Source of the DNA: Candidatus Kapaibacterium sp.
Lineage (GTDB): Bacteria > Bacteroidota > Ignavibacteria > Kapaibacteriales > NICIL-2
Assembly: GCA_026003475.1 (NCBI GenBank)
Contig: BPHJ01000001.1
Coordinates: forward strand, 1,673,189-1,737,188
DNA length: 64,000 nt
Reading direction: 5' to 3'
Shown: positions 40,774 to 48,913 of the stretch, piece by piece
Layout of the letters: the number at the start of each line of letters is the position of its first letter
How positions within the stretch are numbered: the stretch's first letter is position 1
Notes under the pieces: generated by a model
What the model saw: only the letters and a program-made list of their open reading frames with translations
The model's database searches: none
Told to the model about the DNA's origin: nothing
Made by a program: the position numbers and the translations under genes

Positions 40774-41283
40774 TCAGCGTGTGAACACATAATCACTTGC
40801 AGCCTTGTGGCATGCTGCGCACATCCCGTCCATCACATTCGAACCCCGCATCGTGATCGCACCCTGCCCATCGAGAACGAACCATTCCCAGCCTTTGTCG
40901 TTTGGATTGAACGAACCACCACGCTTTACCATCGCGGTGATCATCGGGATGCTACCATCTGGCGCACGTAGCTCCTTGAGAAAAATAGTCCCGACGGGGA
41001 ATTCCCTGTTGCCTTGACGCTGGGCATTGCTGTTGTTGACGAAAATGGAGCGGATAACCATTGTGTCCTGCGCTGCGTGCGCATCCCCGATGAAGCCCGA
41101 TGGGTCTGGGCCACGTCGTGGGGCGGTCGTCTGCGTCCAGGTGCGATAGCCGGAAAAATCCTTTGCCTCCGCAACAAATTCGGAAGGAGTGCTATCGGTG
41201 CTTTTTTCGCACCCGCTTATCAGCGTCATCAACGCGCCAACGATTCCAATGGAGCAGGCGCAGGAACACAGTACTCGAACCAT
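40774..41283 (-). CDS. Cytochrome P460-family monoheme lipoprotein
   Basis: 169 residues. The lipobox LISGC (Cys25) indicates a lipid-anchored periplasmic protein. The domain is P460-like: FSGYRTWTQTT, the FLKELRAPDGSIPMITAMVKRGG core with candidate cross-linking lysine, GWEWFVLD, and a C-terminal heme site CAACHKAASDYVF (Cys155, Cys158, His159). P460 cytochromes oxidise hydroxylamine or bind NO; close relatives only bind gas ligands. Which applies here is unknown. The start has AAGG upstream. The next gene is a Crp-type regulator. Confidence 0.85.
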   Translation of the reverse strand: MVRVLCSCACSIGIVGALMTLISGCEKSTDSTPSEFVAEAKDFSGYRTWTQTTAPRRGPDPSGFIGDAHAAQDTMVIRSIFVNNSNAQRQGNREFPVGTIFLKELRAPDGSIPMITAMVKRGGSFNPNDKGWEWFVLDGQGAITMRGSNVMDGMCAACHKAASDYVFTR

Positions 41284-41371
41284 GGCAACCTTGAATGTTG
41301 TGGAACACTACACTGCGAAGATCGCCCTGGGGTGCGGGAACAACTTGTCGTCTCCCCGACAGTTTGTTGAT

Positions 41372-41949
41372 TTAGCTGCCAGTTATGGCGTGCAGTACCA
41401 CTTGGCGTGCCTGTGAAAGTGTACTGGATAGGTCATCGTTGACGATCGTTGCGTCGAATTGATCGCGGTAGCTCATCTCCATCGCTGCGCGCTCTAAGCG
41501 TCGGCGGATTTGCTCTTCAGTTTCAGTCCCCCGATGGCGTAACCTTCGCTCCAATTCTTCCAACGAGGGCGGCGCGATGAATAGGAGGAACGTGTCGTCC
41601 GGGTATGCGCGCTTGAGTGAAAGCGCTCCCTTGACGTCCACGTCGAAGATCATCACACTGCCGCTTGGTGGAGTGCATGCTTCCGTCTGCCGAGCGGAGC
41701 GTGCCGTAATAGTTGCCGAAGATTTCTTCGTACTCGACGAGCTCCCTCCGTGTGCAATTTTCCGTTCAAATTCCTCGCGGGACGCAGAAAGTGGTAATCG
41801 CGCCCATCAATTTCCCCGTTGCGGCGCGGGCGTGTTGTGGCAGACACCGAAAAGACTGCATTGGGGATCACGCTGAGGAGGTACCGAGCAACGGTTGTTT
41901 TCCCCGCACCGCTCGGCGCTGAGAGCACGATCAACCGCCGTGGCTGCAT
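41372..41949 (-). CDS. gmk: Guanylate kinase, broken by three apparent indels
   Basis: GMP kinase of purine metabolism. The N-terminal part reads [19 protein letters not shown] (P-loop) to [11 protein letters not shown] in frame; the C-terminal part reads [15 protein letters not shown] to the end in another frame. Between them the expected [28 protein letters not shown] and EAC segments each appear in a different frame. That implies a shift at 41774-41784, another at 41745-41750 and a third at 41684. The gene is normally essential, so sequencing or assembly error is more likely than decay. Its ATG overlaps the yicC stop (TGATG), a conserved yicC-gmk pairing. Confidence 0.85.
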
Positions 41950-42824
41950 CACTCGATATTCTGGACTTGTTCGCGAATGCGCTCGAGCTCCTCCTTGATG
42001 ACAACCACATGCTGACTGATACCCGCATCGTTTGCCTTCGCACCGATGGTGTTGATCTCGCGATTCATCTCCTGCGTCAGAAAGGTCAGTTGCCGTCCCA
42101 CTGGATCGGTGCTTTTGAGCAACTCGGCAAAAAACTTCAGGTGGCTGCGGAGACGAACAATTTCTTCCGAGCAGTCGAGCTTATCAGCAAGCAGGAGGAT
42201 TTCCAGTTGCAAGCGTTGCTCGTCAATTTCATCGGACTCAAAAAGCTGTGCAATCCGTCCGCGAAGTCGCTCCCGTTCTTCTGGAATGCGCTGCATACTG
42301 CGCTGCTCGATCTGGTCAACTCGTTCCTCGATGGATTTCAGGCGTGCGCGGATGTCTTTTGCCAATTCTTTCCCTTCGTTTTTGCGCATGATATCCAAAC
42401 TGGCGAGCGCAGCGCGGACCGTTTTTGCGACCACTTTCCATTCCTGCTCTGCCTGCTCGAGCGCGACCGCATCGTCAGTGATAAACACATCCGGAATGCG
42501 AAGGATATCTCCCAACGACAGGGGCGCCGAAATTTTGAGCTTCTTGCGGAGCTTTTCCAATTGCGTCCAATAGGCTTCGATACGCTCGGGATTGAGCGCG
42601 GCGGCCACTGGAGTATCACTTTCGGTTTTGATGCTGACATGAACCGATCCCCGGTGAATCGCGCTGCGGATAATCTCGCGCAATTCGACTTCCTTGTGCG
42701 AAAGTTGTTTGGGCAATCGAGCAGTGATTTCCAGATAGCGTCCGTTGACGGTGCGAATTTCGACAGTGGCTCGAATACCGTGCTCGCTCAGCGTTGCAGT
42801 ACTGAGCGCTGTCATGCTCTTCAT
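41949..42824 (-). CDS. yicC: YicC/YloC-family endoribonuclease
   Basis: 291 residues. The N-terminal domain begins [16 protein letters not shown] with [13 protein letters not shown] and [13 protein letters not shown]. The C-terminal domain carries the family motif [36 protein letters not shown], giving an HVVxIKxEExRIREQ-like end. YicC-type proteins are stress-linked RNases. I start at the first M of this motif; the frame upstream to 42881 is unlikely. The gene directly precedes gmk with overlapping stop/start. A TATCTTTG box lies 41 bp upstream. Confidence 0.92.
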   Translation of the reverse strand: MKSMTALSTATLSEHGIRATVEIRTVNGRYLEITARLPKQLSHKEVELREIIRSAIHRGSVHVSIKTESDTPVAAALNPERIEAYWTQLEKLRKKLKISAPLSLGDILRIPDVFITDDAVALEQAEQEWKVVAKTVRAALASLDIMRKNEGKELAKDIRARLKSIEERVDQIEQRSMQRIPEERERLRGRIAQLFESDEIDEQRLQLEILLLADKLDCSEEIVRLRSHLKFFAELLKSTDPVGRQLTFLTQEMNREINTIGAKANDAGISQHVVVIKEELERIREQVQNIE

Positions 42825-42864
42825 GCGCGTTCTGAATCCGTGGTAGAGTGGAAAGTTGTGGGCG

Positions 42865-42872
42865 CAAAGATA
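42865..42872 (-). promoter_or_regulatory. Likely -7 box for yicC-gmk
   Basis: TATCTTTG (minus strand) matches TAnnTTTG and lies 41 bp upstream of the yicC start, in the divergent gap shared with an EamA transporter gene. Confidence 0.5.
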
Positions 42873-42939
42873 CGGCACCAATCCTAGCGAAGCTGTCCGA
42901 GCAGTTTTGCACCGTCAATCCCCACCGACTGTGTCTGCG

Positions 42940-43812
42940 ATGAATACAACACTCCTTGTCCTCGTGCAACAAATGGTTGCTTCCAGCACGCACGTCGTCG
43001 CACGGTCAATCGCAATAGCGGTACCGGCAACGACGATTGTGCTCTACCGCGGTTTGTTCTCCATCCTTGCCTATGCTGGATGGTTTGCCTTCCGGCGTCA
43101 TCGCTCTCCGATGCGGCCGATTGAGGCTAACGATTGGTGGCGGTTTGCAGTGCTGGGCCTTCTCAATATGCCGATCAATCAGTTTTTATTCGTTGCCGGA
43201 TTGCAGCATACAACCCCGCCGAATGCAGCGCTTGCGTTTGCGCTGTCGCCAGTTTTTGTGCTGGTCTTTGCATGGGCGCTCTTGGGCGAGCAACTAACGC
43301 GAGCCAAACTTGCCGGTGTTGCGCTTGCCGTCACAGGTGCTGCTGTCGTTGCGGTGGGACGGGGTGCATCGGTCCACTCGGCAACCACCCTGGGGAACCT
43401 GATGGAGTTCGCTGCCAGTTGCGCGTGGTCGCTCTACACCGTCTGGGGTCGCCCGCTCGTGCAGCGGTACGGTGCCGTACAAACAACTGCCGTGGGAATG
43501 CTCATGGGATTGGGTTTGTTTGTGCCCGTTGCGTTGGTGGTGCCCGATGGCATCGTTCATCCCTGGACACTAACAGCCCGGCAATGGTTCGAGATTGCCT
43601 ACTTGGGCATTGTCACCAGCGGCATCGGTTGGGCGCTGTGGTATGTCCTGCTCCGCCGGATGGAAGCTGGGCGCCTTGCTGTGTTCAACAATCTTCAGCC
43701 GGTGCTGACGGTCGCACTTGCGTGGCTTGCCTTTGGCGAGCTGCCAGCGGTGGAATTTTGGATTGGCGGCACTATCGCCATCGCTGGCGTTATCATCACC
43801 CAGCGCGCATGA
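42940..43812 (+). CDS. EamA/DMT-family transporter
   Basis: 290-residue integral membrane protein with about ten hydrophobic segments and the duplicated EamA (DUF6) architecture. The first half ends near GEQLTRAKLAGVALAVTG, and the second repeats with FGELPAVEFWIGGTIAIAGV. Typical segments include NQFLFVAGLQHTTPPNAALAFALSPVF. Such proteins export amino acids, nucleosides or metabolites; no substrate can be read from the sequence. It is transcribed alone, convergent with an ABC ATPase gene 3 bp away. Confidence 0.9.
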   Translation: MNTTLLVLVQQMVASSTHVVARSIAIAVPATTIVLYRGLFSILAYAGWFAFRRHRSPMRPIEANDWWRFAVLGLLNMPINQFLFVAGLQHTTPPNAALAFALSPVFVLVFAWALLGEQLTRAKLAGVALAVTGAAVVAVGRGASVHSATTLGNLMEFAASCAWSLYTVWGRPLVQRYGAVQTTAVGMLMGLGLFVPVALVVPDGIVHPWTLTARQWFEIAYLGIVTSGIGWALWYVLLRRMEAGRLAVFNNLQPVLTVALAWLAFGELPAVEFWIGGTIAIAGVIITQRA

Positions 43813-43815
43813 TCG

Positions 43816-44904
43816 CTACAACCGATTTCCACTGCTATCGAAGACTAATACACCCGCCCGATCAAAGCACAGCCCAATCGTCTGGCCCCTTTGGATTGCC
43901 TCGTGGCCATTGAGCCGGAGCACAACTGGCACGCGCCCCACTCGAACATGCACAAGACGTTCGTGCCCGGTGTATTCGATCGCCTCGATGATCCCCGATA
44001 CATCCGGTGGAGCATCCGATGCAACGAACACATGCTCAGCTCGAACAGCAAGGGTTGCTCGCTGCTCACTGTGGGAGAGCGGTCGGCGCAGCACCGACTG
44101 CGGAAGCACCAGTTGCAGTCCGGCATCCGGTGCAACCAAGTGGAGCTGCTCACCAGCCTGAACAAGTGTTCCTTCAATCGTGTTGATTGGCGGCGTTCCC
44201 AAAAACGTCGCCACAAAGAGATTGTCCGGATTGGTGTAGAGCTGTTCGGGTGCGCCAACCTGGAGGAGTTTCCCCCCTTCGATGACAGCGATTCGATCCC
44301 CCATCGTCATCGCTTCGACATGGTCGTGGGTAACGTAGAGCGTGGTAATGCCAAGTCGGCGCTGCAGGGCAGCCAGTTCGGTGCGCATCGCCGACCGAAG
44401 ATTGGCATCGAGGTTCGAGAGAGGCTCATCGAACAAGAACACCCGCGGCGATCGTACCAGCGCCCGCCCAACAGCGACCCGTTGCTGCTGTCCACCCGAG
44501 AGTTGCTTGGGCAACCGATCGAGTAAGCCTTCCAAGCCGAGCAATGCAGCAACGTGGCGGATGCGCTCCTGCTGTTCCGATCGCGGCACCTTTCGTACCC
44601 GGAGCGGAAAGGCAAGGTTCTCTGCGACCGTCAAGTGGGGATAGAGCGCGTAGTTCTGGAAAACCATCCCGACATCGCGCTGTTGGGGTGGCAGGTTCGT
44701 GATTGGCTCATCGTCGAAGTAGATGTTGCCGCTGCTGACCGTTTCCAAGCCAGCAATCAGGCGCAGCAGCGTACTCTTTCCACAGCCGGAGGGGCCAACA
44801 ACAACCATCACCTCTCCCGCCTCGATGCGGAGAGTCACCTCCGACAGTGCTGGGGCACTGCTATCGAACGATTTGGTTACGCGATCGAGCCGAACATTGG
44901 TCAT
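43816..44904 (-). CDS. ABC transporter ATP-binding protein (MalK/UgpC type)
   Basis: 362 residues: Walker A GPSGCGKST (about 38-46), Q-loop, signature LSGGQQQR, Walker B VFLFDEPLSNLD, switch His in VTHDH, then a C-terminal TOBE/OB domain. The long tail marks the sugar/polyol/glycerol-phosphate importer class. No permease or binding-protein genes are adjacent, so it probably serves transporters encoded elsewhere. Its start codon overlaps the hrcA stop by 4 bp, which is unusual company for this family. Confidence 0.93.
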   Translation of the reverse strand: MTNVRLDRVTKSFDSSAPALSEVTLRIEAGEVMVVVGPSGCGKSTLLRLIAGLETVSSGNIYFDDEPITNLPPQQRDVGMVFQNYALYPHLTVAENLAFPLRVRKVPRSEQQERIRHVAALLGLEGLLDRLPKQLSGGQQQRVAVGRALVRSPRVFLFDEPLSNLDANLRSAMRTELAALQRRLGITTLYVTHDHVEAMTMGDRIAVIEGGKLLQVGAPEQLYTNPDNLFVATFLGTPPINTIEGTLVQAGEQLHLVAPDAGLQLVLPQSVLRRPLSHSEQRATLAVRAEHVFVASDAPPDVSGIIEAIEYTGHERLVHVRVGRVPVVLRLNGHEAIQRGQTIGLCFDRAGVLVFDSSGNRL

Positions 44905-45983
44905 GCAACGCTGGGGGAATGTTCCTGCTGGCGGGCAAGGAGTCCAGCCACTTCCCCAACCAGCGCCATCATCTTGGCATAGTTCATCCGCTTGGGACCG
45001 ACAACCCCAATGGCATACGTTGCCGAGCCGATACGATACCGCGTCGAGATCAATGCGTAGTCGGTCAACTGCCGGTCCCCCAGCTCGTGACCGATTTTGA
45101 CCTGCACTCCGTAGAGCGGCGCATCGCTGGAGCTTTCCAGCAGGTGGATGATCATTTCCTCGTTTTCCAACAGCTCGATGACAGCGCGGAAACGATCAGG
45201 AGACGAAAACTCTGGAAGCTGAACGAGCTGCTGTGCGCCAGCAACATACACACGGTGACTCTCGTGCTGCGCAAAGAGCACTTCGATCGAATCGGCAAAC
45301 AACCGCAGCACCGGATGGCTGAGCCGCTCTTGTAATAGCATCGAAAAATGCTGACGGATAAAGTCCAACGTCCGACCCGAAAGCCGCTCGTTGAGCAACT
45401 GCGCAAGCTGCGACAGCTCGCCCGGATTGAGTTCAACGTCGGTTTCCAGCGTCAGTGTCCGGACAACGGCAGAATCGAGGTCAACAACAACAGCAAACCG
45501 CTGCGATGATAAGGACACTAGTTCAACGCGCCGGATCACCAGATCCCGCAGGCTGGGCAATTGCGCAACGCCAAGCAAATGCGAAAGCTCTCCCAGAATG
45601 CGCGAAGCGGTTCGTAACGCCAGTTCGCCACTGACAGCAGAAAGATTCTCGCGCAAGGTTTGCTCTTCCCGTTGGCTCAGCCGCCCTTGGTGCATCAGGT
45701 AGTCCACATAGAACCGATACCCTTTGTCGGTGGGGATACGTCCGGCGGAAGTGTGGGGATGGGTAAGGTAGCCGCGATCTTCAAGCTCGGCCATCACATT
45801 CCGAATGGTCGCTGGCGACAGCCGCAGCGTGCGCGCAAGCATCCGCGCCAGCGTGTGCGATCCGATCGGCGCCGCACGCAGCACGTAGGTTTGGATAATT
45901 GCTCGCAGAATGATTTGCTCACGTTCGCTCAATTCGAGCTCCGGTTTCTGCAGTGACGATGTCCGAGCAACCAGACGGCTCAT
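44901..45983 (-). CDS. hrcA: Heat-inducible transcription repressor HrcA
   Basis: 360 residues. The N-terminal winged-helix domain (LSEREQIILRAIIQTYV, IGSHTLARMLARTLRLSPATIRNVMAELEDRGYLTHPHTSAGRIPTDKGYR) is diagnostic. A GAF-like domain and the RYRIGSATYAIGVVGPKRMNYAKMM C-terminus follow. HrcA represses chaperone genes through CIRCE operators. I see no CIRCE inverted repeat upstream, and grpE-dnaK-dnaJ are not adjacent. The start at MSRLVARTSS is the first plausible one. It overlaps the following ABC ATPase gene by ATGA. Confidence 0.95.
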   Translation of the reverse strand: MSRLVARTSSLQKPELELSEREQIILRAIIQTYVLRAAPIGSHTLARMLARTLRLSPATIRNVMAELEDRGYLTHPHTSAGRIPTDKGYRFYVDYLMHQGRLSQREEQTLRENLSAVSGELALRTASRILGELSHLLGVAQLPSLRDLVIRRVELVSLSSQRFAVVVDLDSAVVRTLTLETDVELNPGELSQLAQLLNERLSGRTLDFIRQHFSMLLQERLSHPVLRLFADSIEVLFAQHESHRVYVAGAQQLVQLPEFSSPDRFRAVIELLENEEMIIHLLESSSDAPLYGVQVKIGHELGDRQLTDYALISTRYRIGSATYAIGVVGPKRMNYAKMMALVGEVAGLLARQQEHSPSVA

Positions 45984-46081
45984 GGTTGACGCTTGCAATT
46001 GTGCTTCTGGATCATTGGGCAGACACGCCAACGGTGGCATGCACTGCCCATCGTAAGAAACGCAAAATTCCACCCAACATT

Positions 46082-48610
46082 TTACGGGAAAAAGATGGTG
46101 CCGAAATATCCCAGGTAGGTTAGCAGTGCTACCTGTGATTGGAGAACCATCACAGCACCGGCCGCAATGACCACGATCGCGCCGATGCCAATGAGATACA
46201 CCCACAATGGCGCAGCCTCGAAGACAATGGCAATGCCGCGCAGCAAACGCCCAACTCCCCAGAGGGTCACTCCTCCAAGTAATCCGAACCAGAGCAATGG
46301 GGGCGTAACGCCAAGCAACCGAAAGAGCACCATTGCGATCGGTAAAAACAGCACAATCGGTACCAACGACCAAACAACCATCGTCAACGCATCAGCAAAG
46401 AGAACTCCCCGCGACGCTAGAGCTGCAACAGCGCGAACCACCAGCGCGACCGCAACGATTTTGACCAACACCAACAGTTCGATCACCGTCAATGCCAGCG
46501 ACGGTGACCAGGCAAGTTGGATGTAGAGAGCTTTCCCCGCAGGCGAAAGCGACAGCACATTGCTCAAATAATCGGCAGCCGGATCGTTGCGCGTCACATA
46601 GAGCAGCGTTGCCAGCACCAGTGCGTAGGTGGTGGCAATCACGACCGCCAGCAGCAGCGTCTGCCCTTGCAGCAAGATTCGCTGGTCGCGAATGTCCACA
46701 AAAAAGTTATGCAAACGCACAAACGCTCGGAGCATGTACTCCCGAAATCGCCGTGAACGATTCAGGAGCCAGAACAGAAGGATTATCCCTCCCATCCCGC
46801 CCGCAAGGAAAACGTAGGGTGTTCCGGCATCGTAGCTGCCGGCTTGCAGCAACGGCTCGGTTTCCTGGAAAATCAGCGCGCGAAGCATCTCGAATGCCAG
46901 GCGCCGCTGCCGTGCGGTATCAACCACCCCTTCATAGCAAACGCGCTCGTGAGGACGATTAGTTGGCAGCAGGGGATATTCCGTCCGGTAATCGCAGAAC
47001 GAACCAACGATGAGCCCATCGGCACGCGTCGTACTTGCCAGACGATAAAGCCCGCTGATGTATTCCGCCTGTGCTTCAATTGAGAGCGGATCGGCATAGC
47101 CATTCCGATTTGATGGCTGCACGAGCGCACCACCAAGGAGCACCCATGGCACCACAAGTGAAGGACGTGTCCGTTCCAGCAGCGACGATAGGTCACGGCG
47201 GCGCGCGGTGGCCAACTGATCACTGACCAGTACCGCGTCGAAGGGTAACCCCTGCGGCAACAGATGACCAGCAGGAAGCACTGCCAAGCGGAGCAGACCC
47301 GCTCTGTGCACAATCGGCGACACAGCACGGAGATACTCTTGCACCGCAGCGTCGGTATAGTCGAGGGCGTTCCCGAAGACACAACCAACAACGCACGGTT
47401 GCTCCCCATACGCATCGCGCATGCGGATTGCGATGTTCTGTGCACGGGTGCGGAGCTCCTCGCCTGCAAAGTAGCCTGGGGGAATCATCCCAACGGGCAA
47501 CTCAACGAGCACCGATAGCCCTGCACGATTGCACTGCTCGATGAACTCCTCCGATGGTGGAAGCCATGCACAGTACACCATGTTGACTCCCAACTGCCGC
47601 AAGAGTTGAATATCCCTCCCGTAGTCTGGCCGACGCAGACTGCCATCGGGGGCCGAAAGCCACTGGTCAACATACACAATGCCCTTGGCCGGTAACGCTT
47701 GGCCACTATCGGTACCGGCAGCAACCATCCACACCCCATTACTGGGCACAGGAGCAACCTGACGGAACGCAATGTCCCGCTCGACCTCATCAACGCCGAC
47801 ACCATTGACCAACAACTCGCATCGCAACTGGTAGAGGTCTGGCGATTGGGCTGACCACTGGTGGGGTTGGACAATGCGCAAGGCCGCAGTGACAGACACT
47901 GTGCGCTCTGGAACAAGCCCAACACTCTGCTCGGCGGTTGCAACGACCGCTCCATTGAACAGAACGCTGGCGCGGAGAACTGCTGCTTGTGTGGCCGCTC
48001 TCTGCATCGAAGCAACCGAGCACGTCAGGCGAACAACTCCCGTCCCGCCTTCGACGCTCCGTTCGGTAGCGACGCGCTCGATGAACACCGGTGCACTCCC
48101 AACCAAAACAATCGGGCGCACTATTCCCAGCGGACGCTCGGGCGCGCGCCATTGCAGGCGTGCTTGCAGCAGAGATTCGTCCGATGCAGGAATGGCTGCC
48201 ACTTCAACCGTATTGCGACCGACGCGAAGCATGCGAGGTGGCACTGCAACCGAAAACGGCACTTGGCCGCTGAAGTAACGCCCGACGTATTGTCCGTTGA
48301 TGCTCAGCTCGACCGCGTCGCGAACACCGCCGAAGGCAAGGTGCCAGGCTTTCCCCAACGCGCTGCTATCGAGAAATACCGTCTTGCGGTACAGAATGCG
48401 ATCGGCACCATAGTCAGCACGCGGAAGCTGCACCTGTTCCCACGATCGCCCCTGGTCGAGCGAACGCTGCCAGTTCCCGTCGAGCGGGATAACTTGTCGC
48501 ATACTTGATCGCCACGGTAGCACCTGGCTGTGCGCTATTGCCGGTACAAGACCATACACCAACACAAGGAGCAAGAGAGCATGCATGCTCGTCACCATTC
48601 GACGCCACAT
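46082..48610 (-). CDS. GH2-like multi-domain protein with C-terminal membrane domain, probably inactive as a glycosidase
   Basis: 842 residues. After a signal peptide (residues 1-28) comes a GH2-type sugar-binding jelly roll (about 40-175; IPLDGNWQ, YRKTVFL, LSINGQYVG). An Ig-like sandwich (to about 290) and a TIM-barrel-like region (300-590; RRPDYGRDIQLLRQLGVNMVY) follow. The GH2 acid/base motif GNE reads GNA (413-415), so the catalytic Glu is missing. The C-terminal 245 residues carry about six membrane helices (near 600-615, 652-672, 707-731, 742-764, 771-790, 803-823). The barrel would lie in the periplasm. Divergent from sprA. Confidence 0.75.
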   Translation of the reverse strand: MWRRMVTSMHALLLLVLVYGLVPAIAHSQVLPWRSSMRQVIPLDGNWQRSLDQGRSWEQVQLPRADYGADRILYRKTVFLDSSALGKAWHLAFGGVRDAVELSINGQYVGRYFSGQVPFSVAVPPRMLRVGRNTVEVAAIPASDESLLQARLQWRAPERPLGIVRPIVLVGSAPVFIERVATERSVEGGTGVVRLTCSVASMQRAATQAAVLRASVLFNGAVVATAEQSVGLVPERTVSVTAALRIVQPHQWSAQSPDLYQLRCELLVNGVGVDEVERDIAFRQVAPVPSNGVWMVAAGTDSGQALPAKGIVYVDQWLSAPDGSLRRPDYGRDIQLLRQLGVNMVYCAWLPPSEEFIEQCNRAGLSVLVELPVGMIPPGYFAGEELRTRAQNIAIRMRDAYGEQPCVVGCVFGNALDYTDAAVQEYLRAVSPIVHRAGLLRLAVLPAGHLLPQGLPFDAVLVSDQLATARRRDLSSLLERTRPSLVVPWVLLGGALVQPSNRNGYADPLSIEAQAEYISGLYRLASTTRADGLIVGSFCDYRTEYPLLPTNRPHERVCYEGVVDTARQRRLAFEMLRALIFQETEPLLQAGSYDAGTPYVFLAGGMGGIILLFWLLNRSRRFREYMLRAFVRLHNFFVDIRDQRILLQGQTLLLAVVIATTYALVLATLLYVTRNDPAADYLSNVLSLSPAGKALYIQLAWSPSLALTVIELLVLVKIVAVALVVRAVAALASRGVLFADALTMVVWSLVPIVLFLPIAMVLFRLLGVTPPLLWFGLLGGVTLWGVGRLLRGIAIVFEAAPLWVYLIGIGAIVVIAAGAVMVLQSQVALLTYLGYFGTIFFP

Positions 48611-48779
48611 AGGTAGCCAGCTTGGAGAATACTCGAATGCCGCCGGGATGACTATCTGCCAGCTCCCGACCGAATGCGGGCGAAAATACGGGAGCTGCAG
48701 CACCGCGCCTTACAACACAGCGCGGCACGATTCGTCACCTACCCCGCCGCCACAACTGGTACATGGCACTCGCATCGTG

Positions 48780-48803
48780 TATTTTTGGGTTGCAGCAAAA
48801 GTA
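48780..48803. promoter_or_regulatory. Divergent -7 boxes between the GH2-like gene and sprA
   Basis: TATTTTTG on the plus strand (48780-48787) points to sprA, and TACTTTTG on the minus strand (48803-48796) points to the GH2-like gene. The boxes are 8 bp apart inside a 303-bp intergenic region that otherwise shows no gene. Matching -33 TTG elements are not clear, and the implied leaders are long (about 120 and 180 nt). Confidence 0.4.
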
Positions 48804-48913
48804 CCACCAGTCGCAACAAGGAACCATCGTCGCATAGTGCTACCCGCTTCTCCTGTTGTAAGCGCTTCCGCCGAGCACTCGCATGCATCCGGCGGATGTG
48901 ATCGTGTTGTTTT

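Noticed and set aside
40780-40789. TGTGAACACA palindrome resembling a Crp-family operator
   Set aside because: It lies inside the last codons of the P460 gene, is shorter than the Crp consensus and is explained by coding sequence.
45984-46081. Search for a CIRCE operator upstream of hrcA
   Set aside because: No TTAGCACTC/GAGTGCTAA-type inverted repeat is present in this gap.
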